From the NCBI GenBank assembly GCA_963575745.1, contig CAUYUJ010009779.1, forward strand, positions 520,001 to 584,000: a stretch of DNA of 64,000 bases, read 5' to 3'. Every line of letters starts with the position of its first letter. The stretch's first letter is position 1. The notes under the pieces were generated by a model. The model was given only the letters and a program-made list of their open reading frames with translations. It ran no database searches and was not told where the DNA came from. Positions 30,310 to 41,299 of this stretch are shown here, in pieces. This DNA is from Prorocentrum cordatum (lineage: Eukaryota; Sar; Dinophyceae; Prorocentrales; Prorocentraceae). The position numbers and the translations under genes were made by a program.

Positions 30310-31420
30310 TTCGAGCGGGGGGGTGGCCCCTCCCAGCACCCGGCGCCGTCGTTCAAAACCGGGGGACTCCCCTCCCCACCAAAGCCACCCCCCCTCGCAC
30401 CCCCCCTCCCTCCCAAAGGGTGGGGGGTTCAAAACCTCCCCCCTCCCCGCTGGCGCGGGCGTGGGCGCTGGCGCTGGCGGCCGCCAGCAGCGCCGACGGC
30501 GGGGACGCAGCGATGATGACCAGAGGCAGCCCAAGGGGGGGGGTCCAACACCCCCCCCGCGCCGGCGCCGGCGCCGGCGCCGGCGCGGCGCTGGCGGCGC
30601 CCAGCAGCGCCGGCGCTGGCGCCGGCGTCCGGGGACGCAGCGACGATTACCACCACTACCACCACCGCCACCACTACCACCACCACCACCACCACCCCAA
30701 CCCACCACCGCCACCACCACCAACCCACCACGCAACCACCACCACCACCACAGCCACCACCACCACCACGAACAAAAACCCACAACCACTACCACCACCA
30801 CCACCACACTCTACCACACCACCACCACCTTCGCCACAATCACCACCACTACCAGCAGCACAACCCACCACCACCACCACTACCACAAACCACCGCACCA
30901 CCACCACCACCGCCACCACCAGCACCACTTCCACAAACCACCGCCACCAAAACAACCGACCACCACCACCACCACCACCACAAACCACCACCACACCACC
31001 AACACAAACCACCACCATACCACCACCACACCACTACCACCACCACCACCACCACCACCACCACCACCACGCACCACTACAACCACCACCACCACAATAA
31101 ACCACCACACCACCACCACCACAACCATCACCACCGCCACCACCACCACCACAACCCACCACCACCACCACCACCGTCGTCTTCGTCGACGCTCCCCGCC
31201 GCAACCGCCCGCCGCCGCAGGCGCAGGCGCCGGCCCAGAAAAGTAGGTCGTCGTCCCCGCCGCCGCCGCCAGCCGCCGCCGACGCAGGCGCCAGCCCGAG
31301 GAGAGGGAGAGAACGGGGAAGGGGGTTCGACCCCCCCCCCTCCATCAGGGGAAGGGGGGTATCGACCCCCCCCCCTCCATCGGGGGGGGGTCCGTTTCCA
31401 GCACCCCCCACCTCCAAGCG
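30310..31420. repeat. Imperfect inverted repeat around a (CAC)n tract
   Basis: The arms are about 30310-30620 and 31200-31420: CCCCCC-rich stretches, TTCAAAACC against its inverted counterpart near 31320, and GGCGCTGGCG-type words against CGCCAGC-type words. Between them lies 30640-31180, an interrupted CAC/CCA trinucleotide array of about 540 bases. The Thr, His and Pro frames through it are artefacts. Short (AT)n runs precede it at 30041-30060 and 30230-30249. Confidence 0.6.
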
Positions 31421-31609
31421 ACCACAGAACGCGCTCTTTCCAATATCCCTTTACATCATATACAACATAATCCACACGCGCACGTCGTCGCGCGCTCACG
31501 CCGACATCCGTCAATCAACTATACGATTCCGTAATGATTTGAGATTCGAGGTTCCCGGCAATATTCGAAATAACAAAACAAAAGGTTTTGTCAACGTGAC
31601 GTTTCCGAA

Positions 31610-31950
31610 AAAGTCTGCGCGCGCTCTTTGGCGAATTCTTGCGCACACCATGCGTTCCATCAAACGTGACCAAGCGAACCTCTCGTGCGCGCATGTCGAA
31701 ACCATTCAAACGGTCTTTGCGCGCTTGCTGGACGGGGGGGCACGATCACTGTCAAACGATATCATGCGGCCCACTCTCGCCCGTCGGCCGCGCGGGCATG
31801 TCGAAATCCTGCCTGAACTTCCATCACCGACGCATGGACACCATCATCGTCATCTGCGTGATCAGCATCGGCGCCGTCATCGGCCTCGCCGTAGTCACTG
31901 TCATCATCGTCACCAGCTTAGCTACTATCTTCACCGCGGCTGCCGTGCAT
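31610..31950 (+). repeat. Long dispersed repeat, copy 2
   Basis: Collinear with 29068-29430. The plus frame in this copy reads MDTIIVICVISIGAVIGLA, a strongly hydrophobic stretch. The upstream 31440-31610 resembles 27770-27860 (CACACGCGCACGTCGTCGCG). Confidence 0.6.
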
Positions 31951-32154
31951 TATCGTCAACAGAAGCCGTTCAGGATCTACCATCCCGCCCCTGCCCCCTG
32001 GATATGTCGCGCAACGCTCAGGGGCGCAGCGTTCTAGAAATGTTTCTGCCCGTGCACGTTCACTGTCCCAATGGGGGTGCCTCTCAGACGCTGGCTAACA
32101 TGGATTGGTCTTTCGGACCCGTGGATGTGGCGCGTTGGCGCCACATCCACGGCA

Positions 32155-32310
32155 GCCCAGAGGAGGAGGAGGAGGAGGAGGAGGAGGAGAAAGAGGGCGG
32201 AGGAACAGGAGCTGGAGCAGGAGGAGGGGGAGCAGGAGGAGGAGAAGGAGGAGGAGGAGGAGAGGGAGGAGGAGAAGAAGGAGGAGGAGGAGGAGGAGGG
32301 AGGAGGGGAC
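32155..32310 (+). repeat. (GGA)n purine tract
   Basis: Interrupted AGG repeats. Poly-Glu and poly-Arg frames are artefacts. The following 32320-32665 shows no recognisable gene. Confidence 0.9.
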
Positions 32311-32670
32311 TGCAGCCCTCGAAACATGGGGCAACCGCTGCCCCATTGGGCGAAGGAGCGCGCCGATCTGTACGGATCATGGGGCCCGTCCCCGACCCAC
32401 GCGACGGAATGCGTGCGTGCGTCTCCGCGCCGTCGGGCCCCTGTCCTGCACTGGCCTTCCGCAGGGCCGACCCTTTCGGCAGCCGTCCAACGAGGTCTCT
32501 TGCCTTGTCTGGGTTGCAAGCCCAGGCGCCTCAGTCGGCCCCAGCGGCTCGGCGGCAGGTCGGCGGACGCAGCGGCGGAAGCTCAGCGGAAGCATGTGGC
32601 AGCTTGGCGGGCGGTCGGCGGTCAGGCGGGCGGCTCGGCAGGCGGTTGGCGGGCCTGTCCCCCAGATTCA

Positions 32671-32820
32671 GGGCGGCCCTGTCCCCCTACAGGCCGATTT
32701 CGAGCGAAAACTTAAAAGTACCCCCGAAATGCTCAAACCACAATGTTCAGACGATCGTCCCCGTATTATGTTTGGAATATGTTTGAGTATTCCTCCTCTA
32801 GAGGGACAGGCCCAACTTAA
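32671..32820. mobile_element. M3 element, copy in tandem (first)
   Basis: Left GGCCCTGTCCCCCTACAGGC, right TAGAGGGACAGGCCCAACTTAA. The central AT-rich part is kept. A second M3 copy starts within about 12 bases. Confidence 0.65.
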
Positions 32821-32829
32821 GGTTAATCG

Positions 32830-32965
32830 TAAGTCGGGCCTGCCCCCCTACAAGGGGATCTTGGAAGACAAATAAAAAACAGTCGAAACATACCCCAAAA
32901 TACCAAACAATTGTCAAAACATTGACTATTTTTGAACGTTCCTCCTGTAGAGGGACACAAGCCCG
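32830..32965. mobile_element. M3 element, copy in tandem (second)
   Basis: Left TAAGTCGGGCCTGCCCCCCT, right CCTGTAGAGGGACACAAGCC followed by CGACTT. Shorter and more diverged than 3448-3639. Confidence 0.65.
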
Positions 32966-33094
32966 ACTTCAGCTTCATCCCCCAGATGCATGGTCCAGGG
33001 CCTGGGCCCCCCTCCGCAGCTGATGGAAATTGCCCCCCCCCCTCCCCGGTGTCAGCCGCCCAGCCTTTGACACCATTTAGCTGTCTCACCTCTG

Positions 33095-33722
33095 GCTTCA
33101 TCCTTGTTCTGCTTCCTCCTCCCCCTCCCCCTCCTCCTCCTCCTCCCCCTCCTCCTCCTCTCCTCCTCCTCCTCCTCCTCCTCCTCCTCCTCCTCCTCCT
33201 CCTCCTCCTCCTCCTCCTCCTCCTCCCTCCTCCCCCTCCCCTCCTCCCCCTCCCCCCTCCCCCTCCCCCTCCTCCTCCTCCTCCTCCTCCTCCTCCTTCT
33301 CCTCCTTCCTCCACCTCCTCCTCCTCTCCTCCTCCTCCTCCTCCTCCTCCTCCTCTCCTCCTCCTCCTCCTCTCCCTCCTTCCTCCCTCCTCTCCTCCTC
33401 CTCCTTCCTCCTCCTCCTCCTCCTCCTCCTCCTCCTCCTCCTCTCCTCCTCCCCCCTCCTCCTCCTCCTCCTCCTCCTCCTCCTCCTCCTCCTCCTCCTC
33501 CTCCGCCTCCTCCTCCTCCTCCTCCTCCTCCCTCCTCCTCCTCCTCCTCCTCCTCCTCCCTCCTCCTCCTCCCTCCTCCTCCTCCTCCTCCTCCTCTCCT
33601 CCTCCTCCTCCTCCTCCTCCTCCTCCTCCTCCTCCTCCTCCTCCTCCTCCTCCTCCTCCTCCTCTTCCACCCCTCCTCCTCCTCCTCCTCCTCCTCCTCC
33701 TCCTCCCCCTCGTCTCTCCTTG
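33095..33722 (+). repeat. Very long (CCT)n tract
   Basis: About 620 bases of CCT with scattered CCC or TCT slips, strictly pyrimidine on the plus strand apart from rare bases. Such a mirror-capable polypurine/polypyrimidine tract can form triplex DNA. The poly-Leu, Pro, Ser and Glu, Gly, Arg frames are artefacts. Confidence 0.95.
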
Positions 33723-33897
33723 TCTCCCCTCCGCCGCCGTTTAGGGCCCTTGAGCCAGGGCGCCGGGGAAAAGAGCGATCGACGATGCGATCCAAGCCGG
33801 TCCTCGATCGACACCCCGAGGGGCCCCTCCCCCTGCCGTGGCCGTGGGTGGCGCTGCTGTGAAACCCGTGGGGGTCTACCCTTCGGGACTCGTGTCA

Positions 33898-34086
33898 GGT
33901 CGGGGCCTGTCCCCCTGCAGGAGGATTTTGAACGAAAAAACCAAACAGATACTCAGAAAAGTCCCCGAGATATTCAAAGCATGCCCAACCAATCCCATAA
34001 CAGAATCTACCAATGCTCGAGAAATCGTCCCCGGACTATCTTTTACTATTTCTTCCTATTCCTCCTGTAGAGGGACAAACACGACT
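33898..34086. mobile_element. M3 element, near-full copy
   Basis: Left GGTCGGGGCCTGTCCCCCTG then CAGGAGGATTTTGAACGAAA. Right CCTCCTGTAGAGGGACAAAC then ACGACTTT. It is about 189 bp, and an M4 element follows directly. Confidence 0.7.
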
Positions 34087-34088
34087 TT

Positions 34089-34320
34089 TGAGCAGGGACC
34101 GACCGTCCCGGCATTCCTATAGTCCTACCACGAAATGCTCTTGGAACCCAAAAATGTTCTAAGAACAGAAACAATGTTCTTAGAACATAAGCCCGATGTG
34201 ATACAACAGAACAGACTCCGCCAGAAATGTTCTAAGAACATTTCGTGGAAACCACAAAAGGTTCTTAGAACATTGTTTGGTAGGGCTATAGGCGAGCCAG
34301 GACGCTTCTCCACTGCTTGA
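34089..34320. mobile_element. M4 palindrome-rich element, copy 2 (uninterrupted)
   Basis: GACCGACCGTCCCGGCATTC, then CCACGAAATG with an inverted CATTTCGTGG partner, several TGTTCTAAGAACA palindromes, then CTATAGGCGAGCC and CACTGCTTGACA. It gives the pre-insertion state for the 17-kb copy. Confidence 0.75.
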
Positions 34321-34397
34321 CACTTACGACTCGTGCCGCGTGCGCTGATTCCTCCTCGTCGTCGTCGTCGCCCATCTGGGGGGGTCGCTAGAGGAAA

Positions 34398-34550
34398 GAG
34401 AACTATGCACATACTTACACCGATTCCGGCCAGGCCCACCCTGAGCCCAGGATCGGTGCATACGCCATCCTGCCTTGGCCAGGAGGGCACATGCACCGAT
34501 CCTGGGCCCAGGATGGGCCCGGCCAAGATCGGTGCATGTGCATAGTTCTC
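34398..34550. mobile_element. M5 hairpin element, copy 2 (153 bp)
   Basis: GAGAACTATGCACAT at the left is mirrored by ATGTGCATAGTTCTC at the right. The arms stay complementary inward through GGCC and GAGCCCAGGATCGGTGCAT for about 64 bases, so the whole element could fold into one stem. Confidence 0.75.
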
Positions 34551-34559
34551 TTCGCCCGA

Positions 34560-36175
34560 GACGGTGGACCCTGGGACCCCTCCAACTACGAAGCGCCAGG
34601 TCCCCCCCGCGCGCGCGCGCGAGCGCGGGCCGGCGCCTGGCGGCCGAGGCCACACCGCTCTCGGGAAAGATGCGCCCGAGGCACCCCTTAGAGCGCCTGC
34701 TCGAAGAAGGCGTGCCCGAGGAGCTGGCGGAGGGCGACAGCGACGACGACGGCGACCTTCACCAAGGCGACGACACGACGGCGACAACTGACGGCGTCGG
34801 CGTCGCAGCAGTTCTAGACTTGTCGCCGCACGACGAGGAGGATCAGGGCGACCACGACCACAGCCACGACCACAAGCACGACGACGTCGCCGCGTTCGAT
34901 TCGGAGGCCTTTTGGGCGCTACGGGGCGTTCTCGTAGCCACGACTGGACGCAGCTCGATAAGCTGGCCAAGATATCGGATCCCGCCACATCGGCGCCCTC
35001 CTGCCTTCCGGGCAGCGCTCCTTGATCAGAGACCCCCCCCATGTGAGCCCCATGCATCCCTCGGGTGCTGCAAGAGCTCTGGTCCGTGGCGGGCGCCTTC
35101 TGGCTGTGCCGCTCGGGGAGCGACACACCACAAGATGGTTGTACCACATGTTCGGTTCGGACGTCAGCCAGCGCACGGTGCGGCGACGAGGCGGTGACGC
35201 GCGCCCACTCCTCGAGTGCATGTGATCTCAGGCCTGCCCCCCCTCGAGGCATGGGATTTCTGGTTGCCCCCTCGATGCTGGGGATATTAGATGGCATCAA
35301 ACAGTGGATGGATGGGCAGATCCTGAAGAGAACCCTCCCACGAACTGAGACGAGGAGCGGAAACCCCTCAACCTTGCCCGAGGCGGCCGCCGCTTTTCCA
35401 AGGAAGCCCAGATGCCTGCAAAGCACCATTTACGGGGCCCAGACGGCTCCGCGGTTGCTCCAGGAAGGAACAACTCAAACGGAGGGGCACCCGGGGCCAG
35501 TGCCACATCGGACAACTCCCGCCTCTGCCTTGCGCGCCGCTGAGCAGGTCGCTGCCCCACTGCGGAGAGGGAAGATCGGGATGTGGGCGGGATGGTAAAG
35601 TGGATCTCAACTTCAAGCCAAAGAGGATCCATAATGAAAGGCGCCTGGTTTCGCGCTTCGCGCTCTCGTGCCGCCCCCAAAGGAAACAGGAGAATGAGGA
35701 GGAATCGGAATCGAACCACGAAGCAAGAATAATGACTTCGCATCTTCGAAGGCGCCCTTGCATAATTTAGAAAAAGCGTTCTGGCACAGTTGTTGTTCCA
35801 TCCTTTCTCCTTCACGCGCTCCACGCCAATGTTGGGCACCGCGGTGGCGACGAGGAACGCCCCAGACGGGCAAGCTGAGTTGAAGCCACGACGAGGATAA
35901 GTTCGGTGAGGGTGATTCGAGGATCTCTGCGACCCCACATCTCGAGAATGCCCAGAAAAGGGAAAAACGGGCGAAGGGTAGAGGTATGGGCACCCTTTCC
36001 TCCTCCGAGTGCCCCCAGAGATCTGGACCAATCGAGACCTCGTCGTCCGCGGGCGGGCGGCCGATCGGAGGCTGCAGCGGTGGGGCCCGCTGGGGCCAGC
36101 CGCCACGTGCGGCAGTTCCGAGGAACGCTTTGAAAGCGTTAGCGTAAACTCACCTTCCCAGTCGGGGTCGAGGCG
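34560..36175. other. No recognisable gene; one acidic open frame
   Basis: A plus frame at about 34670-34900 gives an Asp/Glu/His-rich segment (EELAEGDSDDDGD, HDEEDQGDHDHSHDHKHDD) from imperfect GACGAC/CACGAC repetition. I recognise no domain and would not call a gene on it. A third GAGGTATGGGCACC block sits at about 35930-36010. Confidence 0.4.
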
Positions 36176-36179
36176 ACCC

Positions 36180-36595
36180 TTGCCCTCCTCCTCCTCCTCC
36201 TCCTCCCCCTCCTCCTCCTCCTCCTCCTCCTCCTCCTCCTCCTCCTCCTCCTGCCCCTCCCCCTCCCCCTCCCCCTCCTCCTCCTCCTCCTCCTCCTCCT
36301 CCTCCTCCTCCTCCTCCTCCTCCTCCTCCTCCTCCTCCTCCTCCTCCTCCTCCCTCCTCCTCCCCCCCTCCCCCTCCCCCTCCCCTCCCCCTCCTCCTCC
36401 TCCTCCTCCTCCTCCTCCTCCTCCTCCTCCTCCTCCTCCTCCTCCTCCTCCTCCTCCTCCTCCTCCGCCTCCTCCTCCTCCTCCTCCTCCTCCTCCTCCT
36501 CCTCCTCCTCCTCCTCCTCCTCCTCCTCCTCCTCCTCCTCCTCCTCCTCCTCCTCCTCCTCCCGTCTCCTCCTCCCCCCTCCTCCTCCTCCCCCC
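36180..36595 (+). repeat. (CCT)n tract
   Basis: About 415 bases of CCT and CCC units, the second-longest such tract in the window. Apparent homopolymer frames are artefacts. Confidence 0.95.
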
Positions 36596-36918
36596 TTTTC
36601 CTGGCGCTGCGGGCCGCGCACGGTCTGTCCGCGAAACCCCGAGGCGCCCGCGCCGCGCGCGTGGGCACCGCGAATGCGAGCTCGGACATGCGCCGTGTAC
36701 GCAGTCACGACCTGTGCCCCGCCCTCTGCCTCAGTCGGGCGGTTGAGGCAGAGGGTGGGGGCCTCAGGGAACAGCCTCGGGACCCCAAACCCCGCCAAAG
36801 GACAAGAAGGAAAACGCAAACTGCCTCAGAGAGTCACAGGGAAGGGGAAGGGAGGCGGGGCCCAAGGGACCGACAAAAAACAAAAACCCGAAGCCTAGGT
36901 CACATAGCCCCCCAACCA

Positions 36919-38780
36919 TCACCTCCATAATGGGAGACGACCTCCATCTCGCGCGTTCGACGCGGAGGCGATGGGGAGGCCAAATTCTCGTGCATGGGTG
37001 GGCCGTCCCCCCCCCGACAGGAGAGAGACAAGGCGGAACCCATAATAGAAACGACTGGGGGGGAACGGGGAGGGGGCCCACATGCCACTGCGAGGCGGAC
37101 GAGCGCCCAGGGTATCCAAGGGGGGGGACAAGGGGAAGGGCCTCCAGGGCCAATGAGGGGGAGGGCTATGGATCCTGGTGCGGCTCGGCCCCCTGCGTGC
37201 GGCCCCCGCGGAGCCAGGTGCAAGTCGTTGCGGTCGACCTCGCCCCCCTCGCGGCCCCCTGCACCCCCTAGAGTGCACTTGGGGGCCGGCACGCTCACCG
37301 CCGAGGGGGCGTTCTCGACCCTGTTCTGCACGGGGTTGGCGTAGCTCTTGGGCGTGTTCGTGCTGTTGTCGTTGGGGACCCTCGTGAGCCCCTCGTATGG
37401 GCATGGGCCCAGGCGGGGGGCCTGCGGCTCCGCTTTGCAGCTGTTGTCTGCTTCTCTGGAGCGACCCTGTCCCCCGCCCTTCGGCGACAGCGGCGCTGCG
37501 GGAGCACATGGGGCTGACGCCACCCTTCGGCGCAGCGCGCTGTGGTGAGCAGCCGTCGTAGTCCTCCTCCTCGTCAGTGTTGCTCTTCGCCGCTGTCGCG
37601 TTGAAGTTGCCGTCGAGGGGGCGCTGGTCGCGGTGGTACTCGTATTCGACGTCGTAGTGGTTCTGGGAATAGTCGTAGTTTCCACCCTGCTGTGTCCTGT
37701 GCTGTCTGGTACCTGTGGTAGTGTATGGCGGCACCCGCTCGAAGCTGGTACCCACTGGGAATCTCGCATCCTGATGTTGGGTTGGCTGCTCGTGTTCGCT
37801 TTCTTCGATGTAGCGGTCCTGGTGACTCACGAATTCAGTTAAACTGCCTGTCTGTTGTGCGTCGTTGTTACTGCTTTCGCGCGCTGCCGCCAAGATTCGC
37901 GTTGCGTCGTCGTCGGCGTCACTGGCGTCGGTCACGGTGACGAGGTTGTGGCCCGTCAAGTCTTGTAGCTCGTGGGGGGCGGTGATCGCGAACGGTGCGA
38001 TGTTCATCCAGCAGGCCGTGGTATGGCAAGGCACATGTATATGAGGAAGATATCGTCACGTATCTTCGCGTTGTCACCCATGATCGTCGTTGAGTGTTTT
38101 CAGCTGGAGTCTCTTCTTCACCACGGGTGTTGCTCGTCGCGAAGTCGTTTGCTGTTGTCGAGGCTCGGTGTGGACTCCTTGTAGTAAATGGCGTCAATTG
38201 TATCATTCCGTATAGCTTCGTGAATAGCGTTGGTGTCGTAGTCGGGACTTCTGTCGTTGTGCGTCTGGCACGCGTGGTTCGCTACAGTAAGTATGCGTAC
38301 TCGTCGGTGTTGTTGGTTTGCCTGCTGCTCGATGCCGTCGACGGTGCGTATAGTATCGTCGCTGGTGGCATTCTGGTCGGTAGTGCTCGGAAACGATGAT
38401 GTCCGATGTGGCCTGTCGTTGCCTGCCCCCGACGTATCACCGTCGATTGTGTCGTGCCGCGTGCGGCGTAGGCGACGATCGCTTGCCTGGGCATTTTCCA
38501 CCAGTCCTCGCCGCTCGTCCTGCTCTTCATCTGCTTGCGGCGACAGGGGAACTGGCGCAGGAACCATCGCAGTACGTTCGTCGTCCGCGCCTGTTCTTCG
38601 TGCGAGTGGTGGTCCGTGGAGTTGTAAGCAAGGGCCTTCTGCGTAGTCTTCGGGTAGTCCTTTGTTTTTGTTGGTCCGTCGTATGTGCCTTATCTCCTCG
38701 GGTAGGTCGTTGGCTTCGTCGTCGCCGAGCTGCTTGCTGAACTTCATGGCAAGTGGTGTGCACTGTCTGCTGGCGCACAT
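36919..38780 (-). pseudogene. C-terminal low-complexity tail of the LINE-like element
   Basis: Two overlapping minus frames (38780-38118 and 38034-36919) give a charged protein rich in Gln, Asn, Asp, Thr and Arg, with no domain that I recognise. The first follows the second zinc finger directly, so it probably continues the same polyprotein. The end of the second frame (below about 37500) runs into GC-rich sequence and is not convincing. Confidence 0.4.
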
Positions 38781-39223
38781 GTGCTTATACTGTCGGTTGG
38801 CCGTCCCGCACTCCTTCGCACAGAACTGGCATGTAGCCCCGTGGATATAATTGATTATATAGTTTCCTGCGGGCTGCGCTTAGCGTGCATGCGCTTCTGG
38901 CGCGCCGCCTTGCCGCTCACGATTTGCCCGCATTCGCAACACAGATACCTGCAATCATGTTGGGTGGCTTCGATGTCAGGCGTCGGGGTGGTGGTGCCGT
39001 CGCACATGTCTGTAATGCGTCTTCTCCAGGCGGCTGTAGCTTCTTTTTCTTTATTGAATTCGACGGCTGTCTTGCAGGCGTGTGTGGTCCTGCTTTGAAT
39101 TTGAACAGGTCCTCTTTTGCCACGTATATCCATTTGCGTATGCCGTCGTGGCTGATCGGATTGCGGCGCTTGCTGGTGTACGCTTTGATGTGGGGGGTGT
39201 CGTCTACGATCGCAATTGACCAC
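38760..39223 (-). pseudogene. Zinc-finger region of the LINE-like element
   Basis: Two Cys/His clusters: YLCCECGQIVSGKAARQKRM followed by HAKR (about 38955-38880), and CQFCAKECGTANRQYKHMC (about 38836-38776) in a neighbouring frame. Zinc fingers after the reverse transcriptase are common in LINE ORF2 proteins and are thought to help bind nucleic acid. The region is cut off from its RT by the 2-kb array at 39262-41285. Confidence 0.5.
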
Positions 39224-39261
39224 CTGCCTCTGTTCTCGAAGTCAAAATCAAGCAGGGCTCC

Positions 39262-41285
39262 TAATCCCACCAGCCCTTTGGGCGTGAGTGGTTTAGAGAG
39301 CTCTCTCTGTCCTCAACCCCCCAACCCCCCTTCTTCCCCTTCGAGGAGGGGTTTACCCCTCCCCCTACCCCCTCCCCCTGGGCCTGGAGAGGTCGCCCCG
39401 CGGGTGGTCAGAGGGGTCTTTTTCAACCCCTGGGAGGGCCAAAAAACGACGACCCTCACGAGGATTCTGGCCCCGTCGGGGGGACCACGAAAAAATGCTC
39501 TCCTCTTCTCTGAAGCCACAATCCTTGATTTTACTACGGTTTTGACCCCATTTTGGCCGTCTGAGGGGCCAGCGCTGCTGCTCCTTGTTCTCAAAATTAT
39601 TGATTTTACGAAGGTTTTGGCCTCATTTTGTCCTTCTGAGGGGGTAGCGCTCACTTGCGCTTCTCAGGAGGTCGCAAGAAGCCCCCATGAGGCCCCAAGA
39701 TGCCCCCGGGATGCTCCCAAGAGGCCTCCAAGAGGCTCCCAAGAGGCCCCCAAGAGGCCCCCAGAGGCTCCCAAGAGGCCCCCCAGAGGCTCCCACGAGG
39801 CCCCCAGGGCTCCCAAGAGGCTCCCAAGAGGCCCCCAAGAGTCTCCCAAGAGGCGCCCGAGAGGCCCCAAGAGGCCCCCAAGAGGCTCCCAAGAGGCCCC
39901 ACGAGGAGCCCGAACGACTCACACCAGGACGAGGGGCCCGAACGACTCACACCACGAAGAGCCCGAACGACTCACACCACAACGAGGGGCCCGCACGACT
40001 CATACCAGGACGAGGGGCCCGCACGACTCATACCAGGACGAGGCGCCCGACCGACTCACACCACGAGGAGCCCGAAGGACTCACACCACGACGCGGGCCT
40101 CGAACGACGTACACCACGTGGAGCCCGAACGAGTCACACCAGGACGAGGGACAGCGCTTATACAAGCCCCCCAAGAGGGCCCCCAGAGGTCCTCCAGATG
40201 GCCCCAAGAGGCCCCCAGGTGGCCCACAGTCTCAAAATCCCACCAGCCCTTTGGGCGTGAGTGGTTTAGCGAGCTCTTTCTGTCCTCAACCCCCCTTCTT
40301 CCCCTTCGGGAAGGGGTTAACCCCTCCCCCTACCCCCCCCCTGGACCTGGACAGGGACTCCGGAGCGTCGTCAGAGGGGGTCTTTTTCGACTCCTGGGAG
40401 GGCTAAAAAAACGACGACCCTCACGAGGATTCTGGCCCCGACGGGGGGACGCACTTAAATCCCCCCCCTCTCTTCTGCGAAGCCAAAATCATTGTTCTTA
40501 CGTTGGTTTTGGCCCCATTTTGGCCTTCTGAGGGGGTCGCGCCCCTCTTCCCTCATAGCAAAAACATTGATTTTACAAAGGTTTTGGGCTCATTTTGTCC
40601 TTCTCAAGGGGCAGCGCTCACCTGCGCTTCTGAGGAGGTCGCAAGAGGCCCCAAGATGGCCCCAAGAGGCCCCCAGGAGGCTCCCAAGAGGCCTCCAAGA
40701 GGCCCCCAAGAGGCCCCCAAGAGGCGCCAAGAAGCCCCGAAGAGGCCCCCAAGAGGCCCCCAAGAGGCCCCAAGAGGCCCCAAGACGCCCCCAAGAGGCC
40801 CCCAAGAGGCCCCCACGAGGCCCCCAAGAGGCCCCAAGAGGCTCCAAGAGGCCCCCCAAGAGGCCCCACGAGGAGCCCGAACGACTCACACCAGGACGAG
40901 GGGCCCGAACGACTCACACCACGAAGAGCCCGAACGACTCACACCACAAGGAAGGGCCCGAACGACTCGCACCAGGACGAGGCGCCCGAACGACTCACAC
41001 CACGAGGAGCCCGAACGACTCACACCACGACGCGGGCCCCGAACGACTCACACCACGAGGAGCCCGAACGAGTCACACCAGGAGGAGGGGCCCGAACGAC
41101 TCACACCAGGATGAGGGGCCCGAACAACTCACACCACGAGAAGCCCGAACGACTCACACCAGGACGAAGAGCCCGAACGACTCACACCACGAAGAGCCCG
41201 AACGACTCACACCAGGAAGAAGGGCCCGAACGACTCACACCAGGACGAGAAACCCCAAACGACTCAAATCACGAGGAGCGCTTTC
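39262..41285 (+). repeat. Two tandem units of about 973 bp inserted in the LINE-like element
   Basis: Each unit starts with CCCACCAGCCCTTTGGGCGTG (39266 and 40239). It contains a conserved leader of about 400 bases (including AACGACGACCCTCACGAGGA and TTTTGGCCTCATTTTGTCC), then an array of AAGAGGCCCCC words, then a minisatellite of CCCGAACGACTCACACCA units of about 26-33 bases. The second unit has more minisatellite copies. The frames are conserved only as repeats. Confidence 0.8.
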
Positions 41286-41299
41286 TCTCCCTCCTCCTC

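Noticed and set aside
33104-33862. Open frames of over 230 residues across the (CCT)n tracts, on both strands
   Set aside because: They translate only homopolymeric Leu, Pro, Ser, Glu, Gly and Arg. All frames of a trinucleotide repeat stay open.
34475-35197. A 240-residue plus frame with an acidic Asp/His-rich centre
   Set aside because: It begins inside the M5 hairpin and the acidic part is GAC/CAC repetition. No domain or start context supports a gene.
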